IMG/VR virus record: IMGVR_UViG_3300035111_000018
Coordinates: 1-39,932 of that record
DNA length: 39,932 nt
Direction: 5' to 3' (one strand)
Source: a virus
A program made the position numbers and the translations under genes. Positions 14,190 through 19,643 of the stretch are shown here, in pieces. Below the pieces are notes generated by a model. The model ran no database searches. It was given only the letters and a program-made list of their open reading frames with translations, and had not been told where the DNA came from. Position 1 is the stretch's first letter. Each line of letters starts with the position of its first letter.

Positions 14190-14338
14190 AGTAGTATATA
14201 AGTTATAAGTGTAGTTAAAAATAAAAAGACTCCAACCAAAACCCAGATCATTAACCTATTTCCGTGAATCGCATCAGCTATGTAGTTGTCTGCTTCTTCA
14301 TCTTCATTGTGGTGGTAATGGTCGGGTTCGTGGTACAT
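14186..14338 (-). CDS. 50-residue membrane peptide with His-rich N-terminus
   Basis: ATG 14338 starts a frame rich in His and acidic residues (MYHEPDHYHHNEDEEADNY), followed by one hydrophobic helix (LMIWVLVGVFLFLTTLITYI). Its stop overlaps the next ATG (ATGA at 14186-14189). The His/Glu/Asp cluster could bind metal. A membrane location is clear, the function is not. Confidence 0.6.
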   Translation of the reverse strand: MYHEPDHYHHNEDEEADNYIADAIHGNRLMIWVLVGVFLFLTTLITYILL

Positions 14339-14349
14339 GGGATTAGTGT

Positions 14350-14973
14350 TTAAAGTTTTGTTTCTTCTTCAGCACATCTTTTAATATCAGCCAATGCCGT
14401 TTTGTTATCCTCATAAAATCTCACCGGCGAAACTTTAATTGAAGATGAGGCGTGGTAAATTTGCATGGCCGCAAAAGGTGTGCTTGTCTCCTGTTCAAGT
14501 TTTTTACCCTGCTCACCGGATAAGAATACAACCCATCCAGCGCGACAATGCGTAGTTTCGCAAGTATGCCAAGTATCCATGTTTAAAGCTTCTGGATTAG
14601 AGACTGCATCAAGAATTTTTTGATGTATATTCTCAATCACTGGAATAGCAGGAAATCCAATATTGGTTTGCTCATTCTGTTCTACTGGCTTTGCATTTTT
14701 TAAGTCAGAGCAGCGAGAGCAGTCAGAGCAGCGATAGCAGTCAGAGCAGCGATAGCAGTCAGAGCAGCGATAGCAGTCAGAGCAGTCAGAGCAACGAGAG
14801 CAGCCAGAGCAGCGAGAGCAGTCAGAGCAGTCAGAGCAGTTCCAACAACCTTTATTAGTCTCGTTTTGTTTTTCAAAATCTAGAGATTCTTCTGAAAACT
14901 CTTTCGATACCCCATTAACGTCTTTATCTACACGAGATAAAAACTCTAAATAGGAATTGAATATTTGTGTCAT
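14350..14973 (-). CDS. Cysteine-triplet repeat protein with conserved C-terminal domain
   Basis: 207 residues. After a charged N-terminus, residues 43-90 are 16 uninterrupted C-x-x triplets, mostly CSD, CSR and CYR. The C-terminal domain (about 115-207) contains LNMDTWHTCETTHCRAGWVV, GEQGKKLEQETSTPFAAMQI and YHASSS. I recognise this as a domain recurrent in phage early proteins, without known function. A Cys every third residue suggests a metal-loaded or helically coiled repeat like a triplet beta-solenoid. No signal peptide, so it should act in the reducing cytoplasm. It follows a 32-residue gene without spacing. Confidence 0.8.
   Translation of the reverse strand: MTQIFNSYLEFLSRVDKDVNGVSKEFSEESLDFEKQNETNKGCWNCSDCSDCSRCSGCSRCSDCSDCYRCSDCYRCSDCYRCSDCSRCSDLKNAKPVEQNEQTNIGFPAIPVIENIHQKILDAVSNPEALNMDTWHTCETTHCRAGWVVFLSGEQGKKLEQETSTPFAAMQIYHASSSIKVSPVRFYEDNKTALADIKRCAEEETKL
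14704..14847 (-). repeat. In-frame 9/18-base coding repeat (C-x-x triplets)
   Basis: The plus strand shows repeated tcagagcag and tcagagcagcgatagcag units. The repeat encodes 16 C-x-x triplets. The near-identity at DNA level points to recent expansion by slippage or unequal recombination, so length may vary between related phages. Confidence 0.9.
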
Positions 14974-15072
14974 CTATTTTTTAAGTTTAATTAAAGCGAT
15001 TTTTATTCTCTCACTCATAGGAGTAGTAGCCATGGAGTGTAATATCTTGCGGTCAGTAATGGTTAGTTTCAT
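14974..15072 (-). CDS. 32-residue basic peptide
   Basis: ATG 15072 overlaps the upstream TGA (ATGA at 15069-15072), and the TAG at 14974-14976 abuts the next ATG at 14973. Sequence MKLTITDRKILHSMATTPMS followed by a basic helix (ERIKIALIKLKK). It fits the gap exactly, so it is plausible despite its length. Confidence 0.5.
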   Translation of the reverse strand: MKLTITDRKILHSMATTPMSERIKIALIKLKK

Positions 15073-15302
15073 TTTATACCAATTTCGTTAGTTAAAAAGT
15101 TAGCTGCATACTCAGCCATTATTTTCATTGAATGCTCGTATCGATCCTTATTTTCATAGGCAACAGAATCAATTTCAATGATTATTAGATTAGCTAAATG
15201 GCATAGCTCTTTTAGATTTTTAAACCGAATCTCATCTTCACTGGATGAACCAATAGGTTTAATCGGCCCGATTAATTTGTTTACAATGTCAATGTATTCC
15301 AT
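15069..15302 (-). CDS. Small protein, unknown
   Basis: 77 residues: an N-terminal IDIVNKLIGPIKPIG segment, then helices (FKNLKELCHLANLIIIEIDS; SMKIMAEYAANFLTNEIG). Similar short helical proteins occur in phage early regions. Coupled downstream by ATGA. Confidence 0.65.
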   Translation of the reverse strand: MEYIDIVNKLIGPIKPIGSSSEDEIRFKNLKELCHLANLIIIEIDSVAYENKDRYEHSMKIMAEYAANFLTNEIGIK

Positions 15303-15306
15303 ATTT

Positions 15307-15549
15307 TTAGTCTTTTAAATAACCCTCACCTTCACAGAAAGAACAGATCACAGGACAGTCACCTAATGTATCATGATGTCCTTCCTTTTCACCATTGCCG
15401 TCACACATATCACATTTGATTATTTGTTCTGAATAGCGGCGGCAGACTTCTGGCCAAATAGAAGGCCAATGTACTACTCCACTAGTACGAAGATGTTCAT
15501 CTGAAATTTCGCTCTTTATTTTTTCAAGTAATTCTAAATTCAGTTTCAT
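15307..15549 (-). CDS. DnaJ-type zinc-finger small protein
   Basis: 80 residues; the C-terminal half has CDMCDGNGEKEGHH and CSFCEGEGYLKD, two CxxCxGxG motifs as in the DnaJ central zinc finger. No J domain. The N-terminal part is helical (LLEKIKSEISDEHLRTSG). Presumably a zinc-binding adaptor; partner unknown. Confidence 0.7.
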   Translation of the reverse strand: MKLNLELLEKIKSEISDEHLRTSGVVHWPSIWPEVCRRYSEQIIKCDMCDGNGEKEGHHDTLGDCPVICSFCEGEGYLKD

Positions 15550-15758
15550 ATAATTTTCAGTTCAAAGTCAAAATATAATTCTTCATGCAATGCTTTTACT
15601 AAGTCATCCTGCCAGCCATCTCCGAATGATTCATTAATAAACCAAGCATTTTTTATAACTATTTTAATAGGCTGAAATGTGCAGTATTCAATTTCATATT
15701 CAAAAGTGAATATGAAAGGCTCCCCGATTGTGTTGTATATGGTGGTGGTTAGAGTCAT
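15546..15758 (-). CDS. Strand-rich small protein, unknown
   Basis: 70 residues alternating hydrophobic and polar residues (FIFTFEYEIEYCTFQPIKIV), followed by a helix (WQDDLVKALHEELYFDF). ATGA junctions on both sides. Probably one small alpha/beta domain; no family recognised. Confidence 0.65.
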   Translation of the reverse strand: MTLTTTIYNTIGEPFIFTFEYEIEYCTFQPIKIVIKNAWFINESFGDGWQDDLVKALHEELYFDFELKII

Positions 15759-16036
15759 AGCTCACCCTCTAAACAAGCTAGTAACAATGTTATATTTTCA
15801 CGCATTGGAGTCATCTTGCCTTGTGAGTAGATATCTATATCTTTTGCTGTTTCTCCTGATGCCCACCAAGTGGAACAAAACCCAGCATCTTCTAATTCTT
15901 CTATCTCATCATCCGAAGGGCATAATAAATCCCAATTTTTTAGATGACTAAAATGCTCGCACAAACCATTTTCACCATCTATACCGTGTTCTATGAATTG
16001 ATGATATTTATTAAGTATAGGCGTTGCCTGTTTCAT
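15755..16036 (-). CDS. First gene of the leftward early operon, unknown
   Basis: 93 residues, acidic, with two Trp-rich segments (HLKNWDLLCPSDDEIEELED; FCSTWWASGETAKD) and a helical C-terminus. It is the promoter-proximal gene: a Bacteroidetes-type promoter lies 35-65 bases upstream. Being first, it is probably made earliest and in high amount; an anti-host or regulatory role is possible but not shown. Confidence 0.7.
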   Translation of the reverse strand: MKQATPILNKYHQFIEHGIDGENGLCEHFSHLKNWDLLCPSDDEIEELEDAGFCSTWWASGETAKDIDIYSQGKMTPMRENITLLLACLEGEL

Positions 16037-16069
16037 ATCCGTTTCGTTTAATTGTCTGCGTTATGAAAT

Positions 16070-16100
16070 CAAAAGTAGGCAACTGCCAATTACTTTGCAA
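16070..16100 (-). promoter_or_regulatory. Leftward early promoter (Bacteroidetes type)
   Basis: On the minus strand TACTTTTG (16077-16070) matches the -7 consensus TAnnTTTG, and TTG (16100-16098) lies 20 bases upstream as the -33 element. It is followed ~34 bases later by the first ATG of the 10.7-kb leftward operon and is the only strong candidate I found for it. Confidence 0.7.
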
Positions 16101-16136
16101 GCGTTTAGTAAAATATTTTATTTATTTTCTTTGTAG

Positions 16137-16166
16137 TTGTTTATTTGCAATTGTTTTGTAGATTTG
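16137..16166 (+). promoter_or_regulatory. Rightward promoter (Bacteroidetes type), possibly leaderless
   Basis: TTG (16137-16139), 19 bases, then TAGATTTG (16159-16166) fits the -33/-7 consensus. The ATG of the next gene is only five bases downstream, so transcription should start at or beside the A of the ATG, giving a leaderless or nearly leaderless mRNA. Confidence 0.7.
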
Positions 16167-16170
16167 AAGC

Positions 16171-16320
16171 ATGATTGACGAGAAGAGATTAAAAACGGTC
16201 GCAAATCACGCTAAAGAAAAAGGTAAGCACCGAAATTGGATATATCATCTTATCAAAGCAGGAAAGATTGAACCTATTAATATAGATGGCATTCTATTTA
16301 TCAAGCAGGATAAGAAATGA
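16171..16320 (+). CDS. Small HTH/excisionase-like DNA-binding protein
   Basis: 49 residues. TVANHAKEKGKHRNWIYHLI reads as a MerR/excisionase-like helix-turn-helix, followed by KAGKIEPINIDGILFIKQDK, the strand wing that in this class carries xGKIExxxIDGxxFI. It is the first rightward gene, right behind the promoter and facing the leftward operon. A switch regulator controlling the divergent promoters is therefore a natural hypothesis. No integrase is present, so an excisionase role is unlikely. The stop overlaps the next ATG (ATGA). Confidence 0.7.
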   Translation: MIDEKRLKTVANHAKEKGKHRNWIYHLIKAGKIEPINIDGILFIKQDKK

Positions 16321-16478
16321 CAGATCGCGAAAAAACCAGGCAATGGATTGAAAAGCTTAAGCAGGAATGTAAGGGTTTAACACCTAAACAACGTGCTGAA
16401 ATTGAAAGCTTCGCAAAATACAAAGCATGGCAAGCAATTGAATTGAAATTTAACGATATACACGCTCAGGCTGAATAA
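16317..16478 (+). CDS. 53-residue helical protein, unknown
   Basis: Starts in an ATGA overlap with the HTH gene. Charged helical sequence (MTDREKTRQWIEKLKQECKG, LTPKQRAEIESFAKYKAWQA). It ends directly at the first base of a long stem-loop (16479). Possibly a partner of the upstream regulator. Confidence 0.65.
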   Translation: MTDREKTRQWIEKLKQECKGLTPKQRAEIESFAKYKAWQAIELKFNDIHAQAE

Positions 16479-16546
16479 GATCCTATTGTGTGTGGCTTGT
16501 GGTAAACCTGTAAAACCCACTTCTAAGAGCCTTCAGGTATAGGATC
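16479..16546 (+). ncRNA. Structured RNA element: three nested helices
   Basis: Perfect 8-bp closing stem GATCCTAT (16479-16486)/ATAGGATC (16539-16546). Nested inside are GGCT (16494-16497)/AGCC (16528-16531) and GTGG (16499-16502)/CCAC (16517-16520). No frame crosses it and no T-run follows, so it is not a simple terminator. Could be a cis-regulatory element, processing site or small RNA. Confidence 0.5.
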
Positions 16547-16568
16547 AGCCGCTCTATGGATGATGACA

Positions 16569-16591
16569 GGGGCTAATAGTTGGTTAGCCCC
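16569..16591 (+). other. Strong 8-bp hairpin with 7-base loop
   Basis: GGGGCTAA (16569-16576), loop TAGTTGG, TTAGCCCC (16584-16591): perfect stem. The following TACTTTGAAAG is too poor in T for an efficient intrinsic terminator. It lies 13 bases before the tRNA-like element and may act in processing or as a weak terminator. Confidence 0.55.
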
Positions 16592-16604
16592 TACTTTGAA
16601 AGAC

Positions 16605-16731
16605 GCGGATGTGGCGGAACCGGTAGACGCTGCGATAAATGGCTGAAGTCTTTACCAACAGACATGTAGGTAGTAGAATACGCGCAAGGTTGATGGACTT
16701 TGTATTGGATGTTCGAGTCATCCCATCCGCA
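16605..16731 (+). tRNA. tRNA-Leu-like element of abnormal length (127 bases)
   Basis: The ends are those of a tRNA: 7-bp acceptor stem GCGGATG (16605-16611)/CATCCGC (16724-16730), discriminator A, and a tRNA-Leu-type D arm (GCGGAACCGGTAGACGC). The T arm is perfect, GGATG-TTCGAGT-CATCC. Between D and T arms there are about 75 bases, where a class II tRNA has about 40-45. I find no normal 5-bp, 7-loop anticodon arm; GCG/TGCG after the D arm could pair with CGCA at about 16682-16685 across a long insert. CCA is not encoded (ACAA follows). It may be an interrupted tRNA, a pseudo-tRNA or a tRNA-like structural RNA; the anticodon cannot be assigned. Confidence 0.6.
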
Positions 16732-16780
16732 CAAACACTTTGAAGAACGGAATGTCGGATAGTAACCGGCAAAATTGTTG

Positions 16781-16809
16781 AAGGGGGCTGTAAATTGTAT
16801 CGCTCCCTT
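16781..16809 (+). terminator. Weak terminator-like hairpin
   Basis: AAGGGGGC (16781-16788) pairs with GCTCCCTT (16802-16809), eight pairs including one G-T, loop 13, followed by ATTTAAAA rather than a clean T-run. Could end the tRNA-like transcript or regulate the next gene 27 bases downstream. Confidence 0.4.
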
Positions 16810-16835
16810 ATTTAAAAAGAAACTAACGCAGGGAC

Positions 16836-17432
16836 TTGGCGAAGCAGTCTAAAACGAATATGAATCTATTACATGAATTTTTCAACAGCAGATCAGATGC
16901 AGCAACACCGTTACTTGCTGAAGATCAGGAGCGCCTAGAAAGCGAATTCAAGGCATTTCAAGACAACTTCTACAAAATAGAAAAGCTTGAAGATATTACA
17001 GACCCTGAATCGCAATTCGTATGGATTGATGATTACGTTGACGTTAAAACAGGAACTGGGCCAGGAACAGAATTGAGAGCAGGCAGGGTAATTAAGAAGC
17101 ATAGCGCTATTGACGATTATCCTTATGCTTATGATCTTGAATTCACCATTTCAATTGATGATGAAAACAAAAAGCGCCACACAAGCAGGATTCATAATGT
17201 GGCTACCGGCCTTTGTGTTAAGAGAACTCCTAGCTACATCGAAAGACAGAGTATTGAGGATCAAAAACTAGGTAAAGAACTTGAAGACTTACGCCGCTGG
17301 AAGAAAGAATTCAGTGACGAATATTTTCCAATCATTGAATTCATGCAGGAAAATGACAAGGACTTGCGCATCGGTAATAGTATCAGAGAAAAGGTGCTAA
17401 ATATTTTAAAGAATCATTTTGGTAAAGAATAG
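16836..17432 (+). CDS. Protein of unknown function, TTG or internal ATG start
   Basis: 198 residues if translation begins at TTG 16836 (MAKQSKTN); an ATG at 16860 (MNLLHEFFNSRSDAATPLL) gives 190 residues. It is acidic, with helical ends and a strand-rich centre (FVWIDDYVDVKTGTGPGTEL; YDLEFTISIDDENKKRHTSR). The C-terminus is helical and basic (REKVLNILKNHFGKE). No family recognised. It is alone between two hairpins, with a strong terminator right after it, so it is probably its own transcription unit. Confidence 0.7.
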   Translation: MAKQSKTNMNLLHEFFNSRSDAATPLLAEDQERLESEFKAFQDNFYKIEKLEDITDPESQFVWIDDYVDVKTGTGPGTELRAGRVIKKHSAIDDYPYAYDLEFTISIDDENKKRHTSRIHNVATGLCVKRTPSYIERQSIEDQKLGKELEDLRRWKKEFSDEYFPIIEFMQENDKDLRIGNSIREKVLNILKNHFGKE

Positions 17433-17445
17433 ATTGGATTGATTG

Positions 17446-17481
17446 AAGTAGTCCTGTTCAAGCAGGCTACTTTATTTTTTT
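17446..17481 (+). terminator. Rho-independent terminator
   Basis: AAGTAGtCCTG (17446-17456, one bulged T) pairs with CAGGCTACTT (17463-17472), loop TTCAAG, followed by TATTTTTTT. A clear intrinsic terminator 13 bases after the stop at 17432. Confidence 0.8.
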
Positions 17482-17503
17482 GAAACTAACATAGAAAGTC
17501 TTT

Positions 17504-17689
17504 ATGAAAAATAAATTATATAAAGTTTGGTGTGAGTGGGATATTGGCCTTGAAAAAAAAGTATTTAAGAGCAAAGAAGAGGCCTTAGAAGCAGCAAAAC
17601 AAGCCTTAGTCGAATCAGATATTGAGGATAATTTTGATGAATTATTGACAGAAGGATATATCGGTACGGAAGAAATTGAAATGGCATGA
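17504..17689 (+). CDS. Small acidic protein, unknown
   Basis: 61 residues: strand-like N-terminus (MKNKLYKVWCEWDIGLEKKV) followed by a helix (SKEEALEAAKQALVESDIED). It overlaps the next gene by ATGA at 17686-17689. It is the first gene after the terminator at 17481; no promoter match is obvious in the 23-base gap. Confidence 0.65.
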   Translation: MKNKLYKVWCEWDIGLEKKVFKSKEEALEAAKQALVESDIEDNFDELLTEGYIGTEEIEMA

Positions 17690-17826
17690 CAACATACGCG
17701 CCCAAATTTCCTGATCATACAAAACCATTCACGGCACCATTTGGCCCAATTGCTGAATATGAGCGAATTGTTTTATTGCGAAATTTGAAGGTAAGCATTG
17801 GAGCTAAGTTAAATTACGGATCATGA
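17686..17826 (+). CDS. 46-residue protein, unknown
   Basis: ATGA junctions on both sides (17686-17689 and 17823-17826). Pro/Phe-rich start (MTTYAPKFPDHTKPFTAPFG) then a basic helix and GAKLNYGS. The exact fit between two genes supports it. No family recognised. Confidence 0.6.
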   Translation: MTTYAPKFPDHTKPFTAPFGPIAEYERIVLLRNLKVSIGAKLNYGS

Positions 17827-18188
17827 TAAAGCCTGAAGAATTGAGAATAGGTAACTACTACCTTTTCCAGGGCGCACCAACTGCTATAGAAGCACATGAT
17901 CTGAAGTATTTATCTAACATGAAATCTAAAGGACAAAAATGTGAAAACTATCAATATTTACCTTTAACTGAAGAAATACTGATAAGGGCAGGATTCAAAT
18001 GGTCAATTTATCATCAGGCATTTCATAAAGATGAATTCAGATTTGATCTTAATTCATTACAAAATGGAGGTTATAGCCTATCAACATTCAAACAGAATTT
18101 AATTATAATTTATAAAATTGAATACGTTCACCAGATTCAAAACCTTTATTGGTGCCTTATTGGTGAAGAATTAGTAATCAATTTTTAG
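17823..18188 (+). CDS. Conserved Bacteroidetes phage protein (VHQIQNLYW type)
   Basis: 121 residues. The start IKPEELRIGNYYLF, the middle LPLTEEILIRAGFKW and the end YKIEYVHQIQNLYWCLIGEE recur in a family very common in Bacteroidetes phages and prophages (xxVHQLQNLYFALTGEEL). Function is unknown. The full family layout is present. Followed at once by a terminator-like structure. Confidence 0.85.
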   Translation: MIKPEELRIGNYYLFQGAPTAIEAHDLKYLSNMKSKGQKCENYQYLPLTEEILIRAGFKWSIYHQAFHKDEFRFDLNSLQNGGYSLSTFKQNLIIIYKIEYVHQIQNLYWCLIGEELVINF

Positions 18189-18236
18189 AAAATGGTAACT
18201 CGATTAGCTTAGCCGGTAGAGACCGGCCCATTTTTT
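18189..18236 (+). terminator. Terminator hairpin with D-arm-like sequence
   Basis: Inner stem GCCGGT (18212-18217)/ACCGGC (18222-18227), loop AGAG, then T6 at 18231-18236. An outer stem AAAATGG (18189-18195)/CCATTTT (18228-18234) stacks on it, leaving a 16-base bulge on the 5' side. The hairpin embeds TAGCTTAGCCGGTAGAG, very like a tRNA D arm, but no anticodon or T arm follows. Best read as an intrinsic terminator after the stop at 18188. Confidence 0.65.
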
Positions 18237-18257
18237 AGTTTCAAAACATTAAAGAGA

Positions 18258-18431
18258 ATGAGAGAAGAAGGTTATTACTGGGTTAAATGGGAAGGAGAAT
18301 ATCATATTGCTCAATATATTATTGATGAAGATAAAGGAGGGGGTCATTGGGGACTAACATTTTGCGACGAATGGATATCAGAATCTGAATTTACGGAAAT
18401 TGACGAAAGACAAATTAAGAGAGATGAATAA
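18258..18431 (+). CDS. 57-residue protein, unknown
   Basis: ATG 18258 is preceded by a purine-rich AAAGAGA. The product is Trp/Tyr rich and strand-like (MREEGYYWVKWEGEYHIAQY; HWGLTFCDEWISESEF), resembling a small beta domain. Overlaps the next gene by 8 bases. Similar short proteins with WVKWxGxxxIAxY patterns occur in Bacteroidetes phages. Confidence 0.65.
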   Translation: MREEGYYWVKWEGEYHIAQYIIDEDKGGGHWGLTFCDEWISESEFTEIDERQIKRDE

Positions 18432-18609
18432 TCCCGAACGAATACCCGGCCGTGAATACGATCTTTGGCGCGATGGTGAATACATCGGACACGCTACCTG
18501 GACTATAGATCAAAACATCGGCCCTGCATTCATAAGCAAGTCTGACGACGAGTTCGGTAATAGCATTAACGAGGTTTTTATAGCTGATAAATGGGAATTA
18601 AGATCATGA
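18424..18609 (+). CDS. Small protein, unknown
   Basis: 61 residues from ATG 18424; a TTG at 18400 would extend it by 8 residues into the previous gene. Strand-rich (PGREYDLWRDGEYIGHATWT; NEVFIADKWELRS). ATGA overlap with the next gene at 18606-18609. No family recognised. Confidence 0.65.
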   Translation: MNNPERIPGREYDLWRDGEYIGHATWTIDQNIGPAFISKSDDEFGNSINEVFIADKWELRS

Positions 18610-18713
18610 GAGACTACTTTTTTGTATCTTCGGTAGACGGGTTAACTCAATGCCGTAATGGTTTAGTTTGTGGTATTTGGAAGTTTAAAGCCTGGAAAGG
18701 GCAGATAATGTGA
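18606..18713 (+). CDS. 35-residue peptide, unknown
   Basis: Begins in an ATGA overlap and ends TGATG with the next gene. Sequence MRDYFFVSSVDGLTQCRNGL then VCGIWKFKAWKGQIM. The fit between two genes is exact. Function unknown. Confidence 0.5.
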   Translation: MRDYFFVSSVDGLTQCRNGLVCGIWKFKAWKGQIM

Positions 18714-18973
18714 TGAGATACACATTCGAAGATTACGAAAAAACCATTAGCTATATCCTTCTTTTATTATCAACCGAAGGGGTAAGTAAAGAAATGCTGC
18801 CGATCGCCGAAAACTGGCTAAGATGGCGTAAATACAAGTTTTTAATCGGATTTAGTTTAAGTTATAATGCAAGACTTGAATTCAAAAATAGACTTGAAAA
18901 ACATCAAAATGATGCCTTTGACAAAGGATTCGATAAAGGACTTGAACAAGCAGGATACGATAATTATAAGTAA
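18713..18973 (+). CDS. Small helical protein, unknown
   Basis: 86 residues from the ATG at 18713, which shares one base with the upstream stop; a GTG at 18710 is less likely. Helical (FEDYEKTISYILLLLSTEGV; IAENWLRWRKYKFLIG), charged C-terminus with DKGFDKGLEQAGYD. Its stop abuts the terminase small-subunit ATG (TAATG at 18971-18975). Confidence 0.65.
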   Translation: MRYTFEDYEKTISYILLLLSTEGVSKEMLPIAENWLRWRKYKFLIGFSLSYNARLEFKNRLEKHQNDAFDKGFDKGLEQAGYDNYK

Positions 18974-19383
18974 TGGCTAGGCCTACAATATATACAGACG
19001 AAATAGCTTTAGAGATATGCATGGCAATAGCTTCGTCTAATCGTGGCATAAAGCCTCTTTGCGAGAAAAACCCTCATTGGCCCAGCCACTCAACAATACG
19101 TAAATGGATCTTTGAAAACAAGGAGTTTTCGGACAAATACGAATTGGCAAAGCAAGAACAGGCTGATTTTATATCGGATGAGATTCTTGAAATAGCCGAT
19201 CACACAGAAGAGGATCATACCGCTTTCATAGGTTCGAATGTGGTTCAGCGTGACAGATTACGCATAGATGCCCGTAAATGGATAGCCAGTAAGCTAAAGC
19301 CTAAGAAATATGGCGATAGGCTTGATTTGAACCATGAAGGGGGGCAGACAATTATTGTAAAGTTTCAGGATGAAGCAGAATAA
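18973..19383 (+). CDS. terS: Terminase small subunit
   Basis: 136 residues. The N-terminal HTH (EIALEICMAIASSNRGIKPL, then WPSHSTIRKWIFENKEF) and the following helix (YELAKQEQADFISDEILEIA) are the pattern of small terminases that bind pac/cos DNA. The C-terminal RDRLRIDARKWIASKLKPKK and the GDRLDLNHEGGQ tail are also typical. It precedes the large subunit, separated by a tRNA-like element and a 43-residue gene. It recognises phage DNA and hands it to the large subunit. Confidence 0.9.
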   Translation: MARPTIYTDEIALEICMAIASSNRGIKPLCEKNPHWPSHSTIRKWIFENKEFSDKYELAKQEQADFISDEILEIADHTEEDHTAFIGSNVVQRDRLRIDARKWIASKLKPKKYGDRLDLNHEGGQTIIVKFQDEAE

Positions 19384-19386
19384 AAC

Positions 19387-19495
19387 GATGTGTTGGTGAA
19401 AAGTTGGTAAACACACCCAGCAAGCGTGAAGGCTCGTCAATGGCTGCGAAACTGGGATTGACTTGCAGATAGTTCGAATCCTGCACACATCACCA
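19387..19495 (+). tRNA. tRNA-like element with encoded CCA and enlarged anticodon loop (109 bases)
   Basis: Acceptor GATGTGT (19387-19393)/ACACATC (19485-19491), discriminator A and encoded CCA (19493-19495). D arm GTG-AAAAGTTGGTAAA-CAC, as in tRNA-Leu. Anticodon-stem position CCCAG (19416-19420)/CTGGG (19452-19456) closes a 31-base loop instead of 7. The T arm is GCAG-ATAGTTCGAATC-CTGC, a canonical arm with about three extra bases (ATA). It shares AATGGCTG with the element at 16605. Could be an intron-bearing or degenerate tRNA, or a tRNA mimic; the anticodon cannot be called. Confidence 0.65.
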
Positions 19496-19509
19496 AATAA
19501 TATTTTGAT

Positions 19510-19641
19510 ATGCCACGGAAAAACACAAAGGAAATTCTGTCAAAGCTTGGAAGTTTAAGGACAAATCAAATAAACTGTAAGAAAGACGGACAATGGTGTG
19601 TATTTGTGTCGATCTATCTGAAATTATCATTTCCTAATTAA
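19510..19641 (+). CDS. 43-residue basic protein between the terminase genes
   Basis: ATG 19510 lies 15 bases after the tRNA-like CCA end and the TAA ends two bases before the large-terminase ATG. Basic N-terminal helix (MPRKNTKEILSKLGSLRTNQ), then CKKDGQWCVFVSIYLKL with two Cys. Plausible small DNA-binding packaging accessory; no family recognised. Confidence 0.6.
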   Translation: MPRKNTKEILSKLGSLRTNQINCKKDGQWCVFVSIYLKLSFPN

Positions 19642-19643
19642 GG

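Noticed and set aside
14704-14847. CRISPR-like array of short repeats
   Set aside because: Repeats are 9/18 bases, contiguous, without spacers, and in frame with a cysteine-triplet protein.
15679-15951. Plus-strand 90-codon frame
   Set aside because: Antisense to two well-supported coupled minus-strand genes.
16605-16731. attP site overlapping a tRNA 3' end
   Set aside because: Both tRNA halves are present, not only the 3' end, and no integrase was found.
16605-16731. Group I intron in a tRNA-Leu
   Set aside because: The extra sequence (~30-50 bases) is far too short for a group I intron core.
16584-16772. Minus-strand 62-codon frame over the tRNA-like element
   Set aside because: It is an antisense reading of acceptor, D and T arms; composition is unlike neighbouring proteins.
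17467-17718. Minus-strand 83-codon frame
   Set aside because: Covers a clear terminator and is antisense to a small plus-strand gene.
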